64,000 nt of DNA from Diplolepis rosae (GCA_030998225.1 JAPYXD010000403.1:3348001-3412000); one strand, 5' to 3'. Counted from the stretch's first letter, positions 23,261-33,895 are shown. The notes: a model not told the origin generated them from the sequence alone. A program made the numbers and translations.

Positions 23261-23875
23261 ATGTAGAAAATAATATTGTATCATAACGTTTTTTCGTACA
23301 CTACCGTCGGAAATTGTGCGCACGGTGCTTGTCATCACTATTAAAAATCACTGCTGACTTTGAACCACGATATCTCGGTGAAAAAAAGAGATAGGGCATT
23401 TTTAAAAATACAGTTGGAAAGCTTTTGAAATTCCACGTCTAGATATACTCAACAAATATTTTTTTGACTTTCTGAAAATGATACAGCACGTGAGAAGTGA
23501 AAAAAAAAATTTCAAGATTTTTTCAAATTCTCTACCTCAACTTCAACTTTTTGCATGACCTAGGAAATTTTTTTTCAAAATCTGAAAATTATATGACATA
23601 AAGTCTGGAATCTTATCTTTAATTCGAGCCAAAAAAACTTGAAAAATATTTATGGGTACCCGAGATACGATTAAAAATGTTCAATCGTATCTGAGTTGAA
23701 TTTTAATTGACGATCAGGGGTCTCGGCCGCTTTGTTGCTCGCCTCCTTCGTTGAGGCAGGACCGAATAGCCCACGCACAAAGGTGGCGCTTAAGTGGAGC
23801 CCTCTTATATGTATTTTTGATTCTATTCATTAGTAATTTTTATTTCTAATTATTCTAAATTTAAAAAAATATTTA

Positions 23876-24923
23876 AGGTAATGGAACCAATACTCGATCA
23901 GCATCCATGTAGGTTACGGAAAAAGACCTTTCAAAGTGTATAGCATTAGAGTAATAAATTAAACTTTTGTGTATATATTGTAGAAAAAGGTTTTTTTTAT
24001 TGAATTCCAGGCGCAGAAAATTTGTTTGTGTCATTTTGTAAATGAATTAGGCGTTTTTAAAACATTACTTTTGGGTACCAATACTCGATCACCGAAAACC
24101 CTGCGAAACCAGTAGTCGATCAGCAAGGGACCAATAGTCGATCATGTCATTTGTGATCAGATGTTTTACGGAGAGTAAAGTTTTTCTTTTCTGATCTTCA
24201 CCATCTGCACATGATTATTTTATTAATGTAGTATGTACTGTAACTCATAGTTAAATTTAAAATATAGGTCACTGTGAAAGTATATATGCACATCAAAACA
24301 ATCATATAACCTCAAAAACATACATGCAAAAATTAAAGCATTTATGTGAAAATTTTTGAAAAATATCACTTTTTTATAGTTTTCACTAATCGAGCACTAT
24401 AAAATTTCGACCAGAAGTTAAAAAACTCATTTTTAAGAATTAAAAAAAAACGAACACAGCATCGCGGTAGGCTGATCGACTTTTGGTTCCCCTTCGCTTT
24501 TTGTATACCAAAAGACGATCAGCGTTTTTTACATATTTAATCAAATTTTTTATTATAATTACCTGTCTGTAATAATAGAAAAAGCCTTCATAGGCCTGGT
24601 AATGCCTTCTCTCACGCGATTTTTCCAACTTTTCCCTGATTATCGTCCAACTTAGTACGGACACATGAGAGTTGGCGGCACCACTGATCGACGGCGCAGG
24701 CGACTGTAACGCACGAAATTCAACGAGCGCGTAGGGGAAATATTTTTCTCATACACTATGTTATATTTTTGAATAATAATTGGGCAGTATAATATTGTTA
24801 AGTATTTTTTTTAAATGTTACAATTTTTTTGCAGTATTTTGCTCTTTTGAATTCATAATAAACATGAATTCATACCGAAGTGATCGAGTATTGGTTACTG
24901 ATCGAGTATTGGTTCCATTACCT
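23876..24923 (-). mobile_element. TA-flanked 1.05-kb MITE, copy 3 (inverted)
   Basis: 1048 bp, inverse orientation to copies 1 and 2, TA at 23874-23875 and 24924-24925. The 74-codon ORF (24440-24664) is the same as in copy 2 apart from one residue (R for H). Confidence 0.92.
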
Positions 24924-25134
24924 TATTGTTATTTGTGATTATTAACAATTATTTAAATCCAATATTATCCCCATATTAACGAATAGAAATGATATGTAAA
25001 TATTTTTTATTTCTTAAAATTCTTATAAACTAGAACATTAATAAAAATTTTAATAGTCATTAAATATCAACTAAGATTGAGAGGAAAGGAAATGAACGAA
25101 ACACGTTCTTGGAAAGAATTCTGCTTTGTTTTTC

Positions 25135-25575
25135 TCAAAAAATAAACTCTACTACATAAGTGACTTTCGCAAATGTAAACAAACGAATTTGCTTAATTAT
25201 GCGTCTTCTTTTCTACAAAATATAAACTTGAGCAGATAAATCTAGTTTTGACAGTTAAGTAGTTCACATCACTTTATCTAACAAAATCTCTAATTTTTTC
25301 ACATTCACTTTTAATTCTTTATAGTCACTGTGAGCACCAATTGAAAAGAAATTAATAATAGGAGTACGTTTATCTAAATGAGTGTTTTTAATTCTTGAAA
25401 TAATAAAAAATAAATTTCAAACTGTTAGAGATTTTGTTAGATAAAGTGATGTGAACTACTTAACTGTCAAAACTAGATTTATCTGCTCAAGTTTATATTT
25501 TGTAGAAAAGAAGACGCATACTTAAGCAAATTCGTTTGTTTACATTTGCGAAAGTCACTTATGTAGTAGAGTTTA
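25135..25575. repeat. Palindrome with about 150-bp arms
   Basis: 25135-25295 and 25425-25575 are close reverse complements (CACATCACTTTATCTAACAA and its inverse sit at the inner ends), with about 130 bp between. Likely a foldback MITE. The ends were not resolved. Confidence 0.8.
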
Positions 25576-25735
25576 TTTTTGAACGAAGGCGAGCAACAAA
25601 CCGGCCGAGACCCCTGATCGTCGATTAAAATTCAACTCAGATACGATTGAACATTTTTAATTGTATCTCGGGTACCCATAAATATTTTTCAAGTTTTTTT
25701 GGCTCGAATTAAAGATAAGATTCCAGACTTTATGT

Positions 25736-25857
25736 CCTCAATTTTGATTGGGTGCGGCTGGTTAACGAACTTGTCCCTACTTTTTCGGCCCCGATAAAGT
25801 GTGCCAAAGCACAATTCAATCTGATAATTCTATCGAGAGTTATGCCGCACACGACCT

Positions 25858-25888
<31 letters not shown>

Positions 25889-26010
25889 CTTTCGTAAAAA
25901 CCCTTTTTCGGACTCAGGGGGTCTCAAAACGTAAAGATTTGATGAAATTTTCGAAAGTCATTTTTCACATAAAACCAATACCTTCTCATCCACGATGAGA
26001 ATGTAAAAAA
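25736..26010. repeat. Outer inverted-repeat arm (right), partner at 1-297
   Basis: Reverse complement of window positions 1-297, including a CAGA/GACA tetranucleotide run at 25858-25888. The 60-codon ORF over it is a repeat translation and is not called. Confidence 0.85.
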
Positions 26011-26179
26011 ATGCTTTTTCTTTCATGAGACAGGACTAACAATATCATTTCAATTTTTGAAATAATAGAATAACTTTTGTTTGGAGAGAACTGATTTCTG
26101 TCAAAATATCTATCTTTATTTTAATTTGTAAGATTTCAGTTTAGAACAGTCCGTTTATAATGTAAAGAAATATTTTAAA

Positions 26180-26270
26180 CCGTTATAGAGTTTGTGAGGT
26201 TTTTGTGAGAAAGCATAACAAGTTAATAAGTTTTCTTTTCAAAATTGTGGTCACCGTGACGTCCTTTGTA
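26180..26270. repeat. Short diverged fragment of the copy-1 hAT upstream region
   Basis: TTTGTGAGGTTTTTGTGAGA onward matches the reverse complement of 14095-14165 with substitutions. No other hAT sequence is seen beside it. Confidence 0.55.
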
Positions 26271-26404
26271 ATCGTCTACTATCTTTTTCTTGAAATTTTA
26301 TTTTATTTTACTATTTTCTAGCTATTAAGCGCTGTTTTGCATCTATAATAGTATATTAGTATATTATTACTGAAAATTTACTCAGTAAAATATAATAAAC
26401 TTTA

Positions 26405-26955
26405 TGTGCCATCGACGCGCAAACTCGTTTTTTCGCTACAGTTAACAGTAGCGCAATGTAGTACATTTTGCCAGAAAGGAATGAAATGTAAAAATTGAAC
26501 AGCGCATGCGCCCATAGCCATGAAACGAAGCTCAATCCTTCTTATTCTTCTTCTTCTTCGTGCAGCGTTAGCATCTTACTGGCAAAGCCTTGTACATTTG
26601 AACTGCGCATGTGTCTACTAAAATCCATTACTACTACACAAGATCGATAAAATCAAAATGGCCGGGACTAGTCGTGACATATTAAGTGTAATGACTAGCG
26701 CCACAAACAACTACAATACTAGTTTAGATTCCAGTGTACGCATAAAAACTCGTATACACACCGAAGTCACATAAAATAGAATACATGCCAATGCCCATAA
26801 TTCGGGAAATTACGAGACTCGCGACAATGCTCGCAGGACTGATCACGCCGCGGCTTCGTCTTGGCTACGCCTTGGCTTCGATCTCCTGCGAGCATTTTCG
26901 GTCGTCACGCAATAACCCTCATTGTGCGCCTAGGCACGTAATGTACTATTGTACC
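26405..26955 (+). repeat. 540-bp repeat family, copy 1
   Basis: Near-identical to 35040-35575 and more diverged from 41895-42425, all in the same orientation. The ends form short inverted repeats: start GTGCCATCGACGCGCA, end TGTGCGCCTAGGCAC. It contains several GCGCATGCG motifs. The 85-codon ORF beginning 'MAGTSRDISSVMTSA' in copy 2 is disrupted here by a stop. Confidence 0.85.
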
Positions 26956-27420
26956 CCTAAAATTCAACTAAAATACATCGCCCACAATCGTATTCCTTTT
27001 TAAATATAGCCATTTACCATACTCTAACAATATAAATGCATAAAACTATACAAATACAAGCAGTAAATAGCTTAGATATTTAGCCATTTCAAGAAAACCA
27101 TAAACAGCTTAGGCTATCGGTCAAATGGGGCTGCGCTGGTACTCGCCCATGCAAATACTAATAGACATAAATGCATTCTCCGCTTAGATAATGTCTTAAT
27201 CTATTCAACATAGAAAATAATCTTTTGGACAAGAATTTATAAAATACTTGAATTGAATAAGAAATTAATATAATTTTTAATATTATTTAGTATGTTATGA
27301 ATAAAAATGAAATTATATTAGCTAATAAGGGAACTGTAATTTGTGTCTATTTTTATGTAAACTACCGTTTCAAACTTATGGAATGCAGAGAAAAACTAAT
27401 AACAATTTATTAAAAGATTT
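26956..27420. other. AT-rich interval, no gene seen
   Basis: AT-rich DNA directly upstream of the LINE insertion site. No ORF with a recognisable domain and no clear repeat. Confidence 0.5.
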
Positions 27421-27436
27421 AATAATTAGGAATCTA
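27421..27436. repeat. Target-site duplication (5' copy) of the LINE
   Basis: AATAATTAGGAATCTA occurs here and again at 33338-33353 just after the poly(A) tail. The first one or two A residues are ambiguous against the tail. Confidence 0.93.
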
Positions 27437-28595
27437 ACTCCGCCATTGCCGGTCCCAAGCCCGGATGAGAAAGGAGGAGGGGGCACACAGACAGCAACAT
27501 GACACAACACATTACAGCGACACTAAACACAACACACCTAACAACCGAGAGAGCGTTCTGTGGGCGGGCAGGGTCTCGCCGAGGTGAACGCATGAGTCCA
27601 AGCACGGAGCAGACGCGTCCTGCAGCCCACCAACGGTAGTAGCCGCAAGGACTCTGCCAGCAGTAGGGCTGTTGCCGTCAGGATGGCTGCCAAGGGAGCC
27701 CTATAGACGGGCTTTTCCCTAGTTATGGGCCTGCCGGGCGCACGTGCCACGACGGTTGTTCTGCGACTTTCAAGCGCGTGAGGACGCGGTGTGGAGCGAA
27801 AGCATCAGGGGACCATGAACAGGTCTCTTGATGCCGAATGAACGTACACGGAGTGAATGCGGGGGGCCCCTTAATCGGGGTATCGCCCCAAATGCGTATG
27901 CGGCGATGACGCTGAACTTCCCGCGTGCGCTCTTGCGGTCACACTACAATCACATGCACGACACCGACACCCACACACACCAGAATGAATGGGACGCTGA
28001 GTGAATGAGGCTGCGGCCGGCGCCTGGTGGATATTCCCGATAGACTAGCCAAGGGAGGAGTAGTAGCCTCTCGACCAGGGTAGGACGCGATGTCAGTACC
28101 TCACCTCTGTGGAAGTAATATGGGTAACCGTAAGTCCCTCCGGTGTTCGACCGCGAAGGGCAAAGATCCCATGAAACCACATGTTAATCTGGGAAAACCG
28201 CTCACGATCCTACTGTCTGGAGCCAATGTCGGGGTTGAAATCATGGACGTCCGGGCGCAGGAATGAAGGATTACCTGGTCAGTATTTCCTTATATCCGAC
28301 GCTGCGTAGGATAAATCGCACACCGTCTAGCCTGAAGTCCGGGTCAGGTGTCGGGGCGGACTCGGCACCGCTCGGTCGATAGGGGTGACGTTAAACCTTT
28401 AGCATCATTATGGCGCGGGCCTATCCCGTAACCTTTTACTAGTTTCATCTAATGTGCCGATAGGATCGACCATCCGATAAGCCGCTTCTCGGTTTCGGCG
28501 CACATAACTAGGGATCCATATAGGCGGGGATAGTAGCCCTACCGCGGTAGGGCTCCCATGATGGGCGAACCGTCTTAAGTCACGACAGTTTTGAT
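27437..28595 (+). other. 5' untranslated region of the LINE
   Basis: GC-rich, much higher in CpG than the flanking AT-rich DNA. ORFs on either strand here have no domain. As in other LINEs it should hold an internal promoter, but no specific site is identified. The first 40 bases contain GGTCCCAAGCCCGGATGA. Confidence 0.75.
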
Positions 28596-29925
28596 ATGAA
28601 TATTTTAAAAAATAAAGGAGGTGAAGAGTTGAAGGCGTCAGATACGCCCTCACACACTTCTCCAGGGGCTGAGGGATGGAAAGACGTCCTTCAGCTCCTG
28701 AAGGAGCAAAGCACGAAAATGGAAAAGTTGGCCAGGGCTCTCAGTGTCATCCAGCAGGGTATGCTGAGAAATAACCCTGGCCACGTAAAGGACAGTGTTA
28801 ACGAGGCATCAGAGGTGTTGAGCGGAATGCTCAACACCCATAAATGTCTTGTAGAAAGCGGGATGGAAATCCAGAAGAAGCTGGAATCCCACCCCGCCTC
28901 AAAAAAGATGGGTATCTTCCGGAGACTGCGCTCTGCGTCTCTGGGAGATACCCCCAAGAAGCTGACAAAGGGGGAGAAGAGGGTTGCTCCTTCTCCCCCC
29001 GAAGATCGGCTTCCCAAGAAAGGGAAGGGCGGCATATCGCCGTCTTATGCCGCGGCCACCAGAGGCCAGACCCCAAAAAAGGATGGGGAATGGCAGCTGG
29101 TGGAGAAGAAGAAAAAGAAGAAAAAAAAAGAAAAAGAAGAAAGAGGTTCCTGTGCCCTCTGCGCAGGAACACAAAACAAAGGGAAAGTTGCCGAGGCGCT
29201 CCCCGGCCGCGAGGTCGGGCGACGCCATCAAGGTGTCGGCGAAGGACGGCCAGTCCTACGCCGACATCTTGAGGGAAATGAAGGCGAAGGTCGACCCCCG
29301 GAAGGCAGGACTTGAGGTCCTGTCTATCCGGAGGACCAGGAAGGAAGATGTCCTTTTGGTCCTCAAAAAGGGGGGAGGCGTTTCGGCCTTCCGAAAGGAG
29401 CTCGACCTGGCGGTCGGGGAAAGGGCGCAAATTTCAGCCCTGGTCTCGACGAGGTCCCTCGAAATTAGGGACCTCGACGAGACCGTTGAAAAAGAAGAGG
29501 TTGTGTCTGCCCTGTGCTTGGCATTGGGCAGACCGGCTTTTGAGGGGTCCTGCAGGCTCTTCACCCGCTTTGGTGGGGTGAAGACTGCAGTGATCCGGCT
29601 GGCTGAGACAGACGCCGCGCGTCTGCTTCAGCGAGGTAAGTTGAGGATCGGGTGGGTGGAGTGCCGCATTCGCGAACACCTGGAAGTCGCCCGCTGCTTC
29701 AGGTGCCTTGGGTACGGCCACGGGTCCCGGGGCTGCAGCAACCCCGACAGGAAAAACGCCTGTTGGAGGTGCGGCGCCACGGGACACTTGGCCGGGACCT
29801 GTAAGGCACCACCAAGGTGCCTGTCATGTGCAGACAGGGGCGAAAAAGATGTCGCCCATGTGTCGGGGAGCGGCTCCTGCCCGGTCTTCCGGGAAGAGCT
29901 TCGGAGGTTGAGAGGCAGGAATTGA
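28596..29925 (+). CDS. LINE ORF1 (Gag-like nucleic-acid-binding protein), one frameshift
   Basis: The start is the ATG at 28596, which opens a protein with a helical N-terminal part ('LQLLKEQSTKMEKLARALSV'), then a Lys-rich middle. After a run of A (29121-29129, inside about 12 Lys codons) the continuing frame is shifted by one; the same protein then runs to TGA at 29923-29925. The C-terminal part has three zinc knuckles: 'CFRCLGYGHGSRGC', 'CWRCGATGHLAGTC' and a less regular 'CLSC...HVSGSGSC'. Family role: coats the element RNA and forms the ribonucleoprotein delivered to the nucleus. The frameshift lies in a homopolymer and may be a mutation, a sequencing error or ribosomal slippage. Total length would be about 443 codons, normal for the group. 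It overlaps ORF2 by about 109 nt. Confidence 0.88.
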
Positions 29926-32900
29926 AGTTCCTGCAACTCAACCTTGGAAGGGGGAAGGATGCCCAGGACCTCCTGATGCAGACTGCCAGGGAGAGGGGGG
30001 CTGATGTGCTGCTCATTAGTGAGCAGTACAAGTGGTCCGATAACTCTGCTTGGTATCAGGATGCATCAAGGAGGGCCGGCATCCTTGTTTGTAACCCTGA
30101 TTTGGGCGTCGGGGACTTCCTGGAGACCGACGCGGGGTTCGTCTGGGTGGAGGTGGCGGGTGTGCGTGTGTACAGCTGCTACTTCTCCCCCGGCGATCCC
30201 TTCGATGTCTTTGAGACCCAGATCCTCCTCCTTGAGGAAAGCCTCCGTGAGGCCATCGGGCGATCCCTCATAGGGGGGGACTTCAACAGTAAGTCGCCCG
30301 AATGGGGTGAAGCCCGCCTAGATAGGAGGGGAATCTTGGTTGGCGAGATGGTCGCTAGGAACGAACTGATCGTCTTGAATCAGGGCGGGGAATTTACGTT
30401 CAGACGAGGAGCGGGGGGGTCAATAATTGATCTCACAATTGCCGCACCTCGCCTCGCTTCAAGGATAAGCGACTGGTCGTTCCTCGAGGTAATAACCTTG
30501 AGTGACCACCGGTGCAACGAATTCACACTAGAACAACGGTGTCAGGCGGTGGATAAGGGTAGGGGCGGCGAAGGAAGGAGCCCCTCCTGGAACACGAGAC
30601 GACTCAGCAGGGAAAGACTTCGCGAACACCTCGAAGAAACCAGGCTCATCGATGAGCTTGGTTGGGTCTGCCCTGCTGGGTCGTTTGAAGCTGCTGTGCG
30701 CTCGGTGAGGCAGAAGGTGGTCGCGGCTTGCGACTACTCGATGCCTCGCCGTGAGCGCAGGCAAGCCAAGGGTTCGATGTACTGGTGGAACGACCAGTTG
30801 GCAGCCCTACGTCGAGAATGCCTCGCAGCGCGGCGAAAATTCACCCGTTCAAAGGGGGATGCTACGCTGCACGAGGCATGGAAAGGGGCAAAAACAGCTT
30901 TGAAGCGAGGCATAAAGAAAAGCCGACTTCAATGCTGGAAAGACTTGATCGGTGAGGTCGAGAAGGACCCATGGGGTCTCGCCTTCAAAATAGTCACCAA
31001 GAGATTGGTGGCTAGAAGAAAGACCCCGGGCCTGGATAATCCCGATCGAGTCCAGTACATTGTGTGTAGCTTGTTTCCACACGTGGAGCCGTTCCAAAGA
31101 CAGGACCGAAGTTCCTGCGTGGTCCGGCGCGAAGAACTCTTCACTCTCGAAGAACTAAAGAGAGCGGATGCAAGGCTTAAGGCATTTACAGCGCCAGGTA
31201 TCGACGGGGTGCCGAACGATATCCTCAAAGAGGTGATCGGGGCGTACCCAGAGATCCTCCTAGAAGCCTTTAACTCCTGTCTTCGGGAGGGGAGGTTCTT
31301 CGCAGATTGGAAGAAGCAGAGGTTGGTCCTGCTGAGGAAGGGCAACAAACCTCTAGGGGTCGCCTCGTCGTATAGACCAATATGCCTATTGGATACGATG
31401 GGGAAGCTTCTGGAGGAGTTGATTCTACAACGGCTTCAGGCTCTCTTGGTCGGGGAGAACGGGCTCTCGGAAAACCAGTTCGGATTCAGGAAAGGCAGGT
31501 CCACTGTGGACGCCATCCAAGCTGTGGTTAACATCGCCACAAATGCAAGAAAAGGAACTGGTAAGCGTAAGGGATTCTGTGCGTTGATTAGCATTGACAT
31601 ACGCAATGCGTTCAATACCGCGAGATGGAACATCTGCATCGAGGCGATGGTGCGGAAAAAGGTTCCAGACTACCTGTTGCGAATGATAGATGACTATCTG
31701 AGCGACAGGTGGGTGATATATGAGGGCGACAAATGGTCTCTCAAGGAGGAGATGACATGTGGCTCCCCTCAAGGGTCGCGGGTGGGTCCACTCGTTTGGA
31801 ACGTCATGTACGACGATTTCCTGCGCATGGACCTGCCTGCTGGAACGAGCATCGTCGGCTTCGCGGATGACGCACTTGTCGTGTGCGCCGCTGACGACGT
31901 CGGAATCCTAGAGCTGAGGATCAATGAAAGTCTGTGGCGAGCGAAGCGCTGGTTGGATGGCAGAGGTCTTAAATTGGCCTCTGAGAAAACCGAGGCTTTG
32001 CTCGTTACGGACAGGAGATCCTTCCAATACCCGAGGATCGTTCTCGGAGAGCATGAAGTCGAGTGGAAAAGAAGCATTAAGTACCTGGGGGTGCAGCTGG
32101 ATCGTAGGCTTAGCTTTGGCGAACACCTAAAGATCACAGCCGCCAAAGCCATCCAATGTGGAGCAAACTTGGCCCGGCTTATGCCAAACATTGGTGGACC
32201 CAGGGAAGCGAAAAGAAGATTGGTGGCGAGCGTGGTCCATTCGAAGCTGCTTTATGCAGCTCCGGTCTGGGCCAATGCCTTGCAAAACCATGCTATTCAG
32301 AAGAAGCTGTTCTCGGCGCAGAGACTTGTCGCGCTGAGAATAGTTTCGGCATATAGAACTATCTCGACGAGCGCTGTGCTGGTCCTGGCGAGCGTCCCGC
32401 CAATAGATTTATTGGCGGAGGAAAGGCAGGAAACCTTTCAGCTTCGCAAGGAGCTTACCTGCGCCGACCTGCAGAAAATCGCTCGCGCGAAGGAGGCCAT
32501 CCGCAAGGATGGAAGGCGCAGACTCGTCGAGAAATGGCAGATGAGATGGCATGGTGAGCAGACAGGGAGATGGACCTACCGCCTGATCTCGGAGCTCGCC
32601 ACCTGGCTGAACAGAAAGCACGGGGAAGTCGGCTTTTACTTGGCACAAGCGCTCTCGGGCCATGGCTGTTTTAACGCGTACCTGAGGCGCTTTAAGAAGA
32701 GAGACGAGGAGACGTGTTGCTACTGCGATTCCCCGGTGGATAACGCAGAGCACGCACTCTTCGTCTGCGCAAAATGGGGTGTGGCTAGGGGGGTCCTCGG
32801 TCAGGCGGTGGGTTCCGAACTTACTCCTGACACGATGGTCCCCCTCATGCTCCAGTCTGAGCGGTTCTGGACGCTCATCGAGTCATTCGTCACACTTGTG

Positions 32901-32957
32901 ATGAAGACGAGGGAGCTTGATGGGCGTCGAGAGCGAAACAACGGGGAGGGCCAGTAG
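29817..32957 (+). CDS. LINE ORF2: APE endonuclease and reverse transcriptase, intact
   Basis: Open for 1046 codons; the first ATG in frame is at 29817, inside ORF1. The APE domain begins near residue 35 ('LKFLQLNLGRGKDAQ'), with 'LISEQY', 'IGGDFNSKSPEWG', 'GGSIIDLTIA' and 'LSDHR' in order. The reverse transcriptase spans roughly residues 440-720: 'NQFGFRKGRSTVDAI', 'ALISIDIRNAFNTARW', 'GSPQGSRVGPLVWN' and the catalytic box 'FADDALVV' with both Asp residues. The C-terminal finger is 'CCYCDSPVDNAEHALFVC'. Role: nicks the genomic target and copies element RNA from the exposed 3' end. All motifs are present, so the protein could be active. Translation probably depends on reinitiation or slippage from ORF1, since the frames overlap. 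The true start codon is uncertain, because only about 35 residues precede the endonuclease. Confidence 0.96.
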   Translation: MPVMCRQGRKRCRPCVGERLLPGLPGRASEVERQELKFLQLNLGRGKDAQDLLMQTARERGADVLLISEQYKWSDNSAWYQDASRRAGILVCNPDLGVGDFLETDAGFVWVEVAGVRVYSCYFSPGDPFDVFETQILLLEESLREAIGRSLIGGDFNSKSPEWGEARLDRRGILVGEMVARNELIVLNQGGEFTFRRGAGGSIIDLTIAAPRLASRISDWSFLEVITLSDHRCNEFTLEQRCQAVDKGRGGEGRSPSWNTRRLSRERLREHLEETRLIDELGWVCPAGSFEAAVRSVRQKVVAACDYSMPRRERRQAKGSMYWWNDQLAALRRECLAARRKFTRSKGDATLHEAWKGAKTALKRGIKKSRLQCWKDLIGEVEKDPWGLAFKIVTKRLVARRKTPGLDNPDRVQYIVCSLFPHVEPFQRQDRSSCVVRREELFTLEELKRADARLKAFTAPGIDGVPNDILKEVIGAYPEILLEAFNSCLREGRFFADWKKQRLVLLRKGNKPLGVASSYRPICLLDTMGKLLEELILQRLQALLVGENGLSENQFGFRKGRSTVDAIQAVVNIATNARKGTGKRKGFCALISIDIRNAFNTARWNICIEAMVRKKVPDYLLRMIDDYLSDRWVIYEGDKWSLKEEMTCGSPQGSRVGPLVWNVMYDDFLRMDLPAGTSIVGFADDALVVCAADDVGILELRINESLWRAKRWLDGRGLKLASEKTEALLVTDRRSFQYPRIVLGEHEVEWKRSIKYLGVQLDRRLSFGEHLKITAAKAIQCGANLARLMPNIGGPREAKRRLVASVVHSKLLYAAPVWANALQNHAIQKKLFSAQRLVALRIVSAYRTISTSAVLVLASVPPIDLLAEERQETFQLRKELTCADLQKIARAKEAIRKDGRRRLVEKWQMRWHGEQTGRWTYRLISELATWLNRKHGEVGFYLAQALSGHGCFNAYLRRFKKRDEETCCYCDSPVDNAEHALFVCAKWGVARGVLGQAVGSELTPDTMVPLMLQSERFWTLIESFVTLVMKTRELDGRRERNNGEGQ

Positions 32958-33305
32958 AAATCGCATCGGGGCCTGCGCCCGCGGTCCTGCGTCTCGGGTA
33001 GACTTGACTGTCCGCGTCGTTCGGGGGAGGAATCTGTTTGTTTCTCCCCTGGGTGGCGCGGCTGGTCGGTTGTCCTAGTGGGCGGGTGGCCGCGGGTGGA
33101 AGTTCCGAGCGAACGGATGACGGAAGAGTCGCACGCGACTTTAATGGAACCAACCACCCGTGAAGTTCAAAGCCGAAAGGCGGTTCCGCGGGTGGTGTAT
33201 TGGTTCGAGAGAGGGGGTTTTCTGGTTTTAACAGGTATGCCTAGACCCGTCCTAGGAGAGTCCTGTACAACGTCTATAAAAGATTTTGCCATTTTTCCTC
33301 CTCAC

Positions 33306-33306
<1 letters not shown>
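32958..33306 (+). other. 3' untranslated region of the LINE
   Basis: GC-rich non-coding tail region after the ORF2 stop (TAG 32955-32957). No canonical AATAAA is seen before the poly(A) run. Confidence 0.8.

Positions 33307-33339
<33 letters not shown>
33307..33339 (+). repeat. Poly(A) tail of the LINE
   Basis: An uninterrupted run of about 33 A, the last two of which may belong to the target duplication. Confidence 0.95.
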
Positions 33340-33341
<2 letters not shown>

Positions 33342-33556
33342 ATTAGGAATCTACTTTAACAATTTATAGTCTTACGAGAATTTATTTCTGAAGGTAAAAT
33401 GCTAGTTTAAAATTTACTGAAAGATATTCGTACACTCTTTATTGTATTTTGAATCAATTCTAAAAAGTTCAAGTATCAATTTACCTGATATGTATATTTG
33501 AATATATTTTATATTTAAAGAATTTGAAAATTTTTCTGTGGAAAAAATGACGCTTT

Positions 33557-33628
33557 CGACTGCGCTGGGATTCGAGCCCAGGTCTTTCGATTGCCGGTCG
33601 ACTGCTCTAACCACTGAGCTACACAGGC
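33557..33628 (-). tRNA. tRNA-like sequence 1 (probably non-functional)
   Basis: 72 nt with an intact A box (TAGCTCAGTGGTTAGAGC), a B box (GGCTCGAATCC) and a good T arm (CTGGG/CCCAG). The acceptor pairs at 6 of 7 positions and the anticodon stem at 4 of 5. The loop reads CCGGCAA, giving GGC in the anticodon position, but base 33 is C and not the universal T. I call it a tRNA-derived repeat, not a working tRNA-Ala. Confidence 0.55.
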
Positions 33629-33895
33629 GTCCGACATCTCTTTCTCCACAGGAAGATCTCCTTATATCGCCTAGTGGCTCAGCCTTGCGGCTGTAAATGA
33701 TTTCAAATTAATTAGTTGAGTTTGAAATTTTTGTCACTGCCTACATTATCGGAGGATCACTAGTCGCGTATCAGATAGGATACGTTGTCGACAGGTGTCC
33801 TCGTAGACAATTTCAAACTCTTATATCGCAAATAATGCAAATAAATTCAATATTTAAAGAATTTGAAAATCTTTCTGTGGAAAAAATGACGCTTT

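Larger units (their letters stand above)
23595..25735. repeat. Segment bounded by 165-bp inverted repeats and carrying nested elements
   Basis: 23595-23760 and 25570-25735 are reverse complements (ATAAAGTCTGGAATCTTATC and its inverse; both contain GGGTACCC). Between them lie MITE copy 3 and another palindrome (25135-25575). This segment is absent from the left arm of the large inverted duplication, so it is probably a composite insertion. Confidence 0.8.
27437..33337 (+). mobile_element. Full-length non-LTR retrotransposon (R1-clade-like LINE)
   Basis: 5901 bp: about 1.16 kb of GC-rich 5' untranslated region, ORF1 with zinc knuckles, ORF2 with APE endonuclease and reverse transcriptase, a short 3' untranslated region and a poly(A) tail of about 31 A. 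A 16-bp target duplication flanks it (27421-27436 and 33338-33353). The duplicated target and uninterrupted ORF2 indicate a recent insertion. Two overlapping ORFs, an APE domain, three Cys-His knuckles in ORF1 and a C-terminal CCHC in ORF2 fit the R1/Jockey group. It is not in rDNA. The assignment to the R1 clade is by motif appearance only. Confidence 0.95.

Noticed and set aside
26785..27003. 72-codon ORF at the end of the 540-bp repeat copy 1
   Set aside because: Crosses the repeat boundary and is not conserved in copies 2 and 3.
28691..29035. Several 80-200-codon minus-strand ORFs over the LINE (also 28831-29430, 31769-32191 and others)
   Set aside because: They are antisense shadows of ORF1/ORF2 in GC-rich sequence, without domains.
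33557..33628. Functional tRNA-Ala(GGC)
   Set aside because: C33, a 2-71 mismatch and a 27-43 mismatch make function unlikely; kept as tRNA-like repeat.
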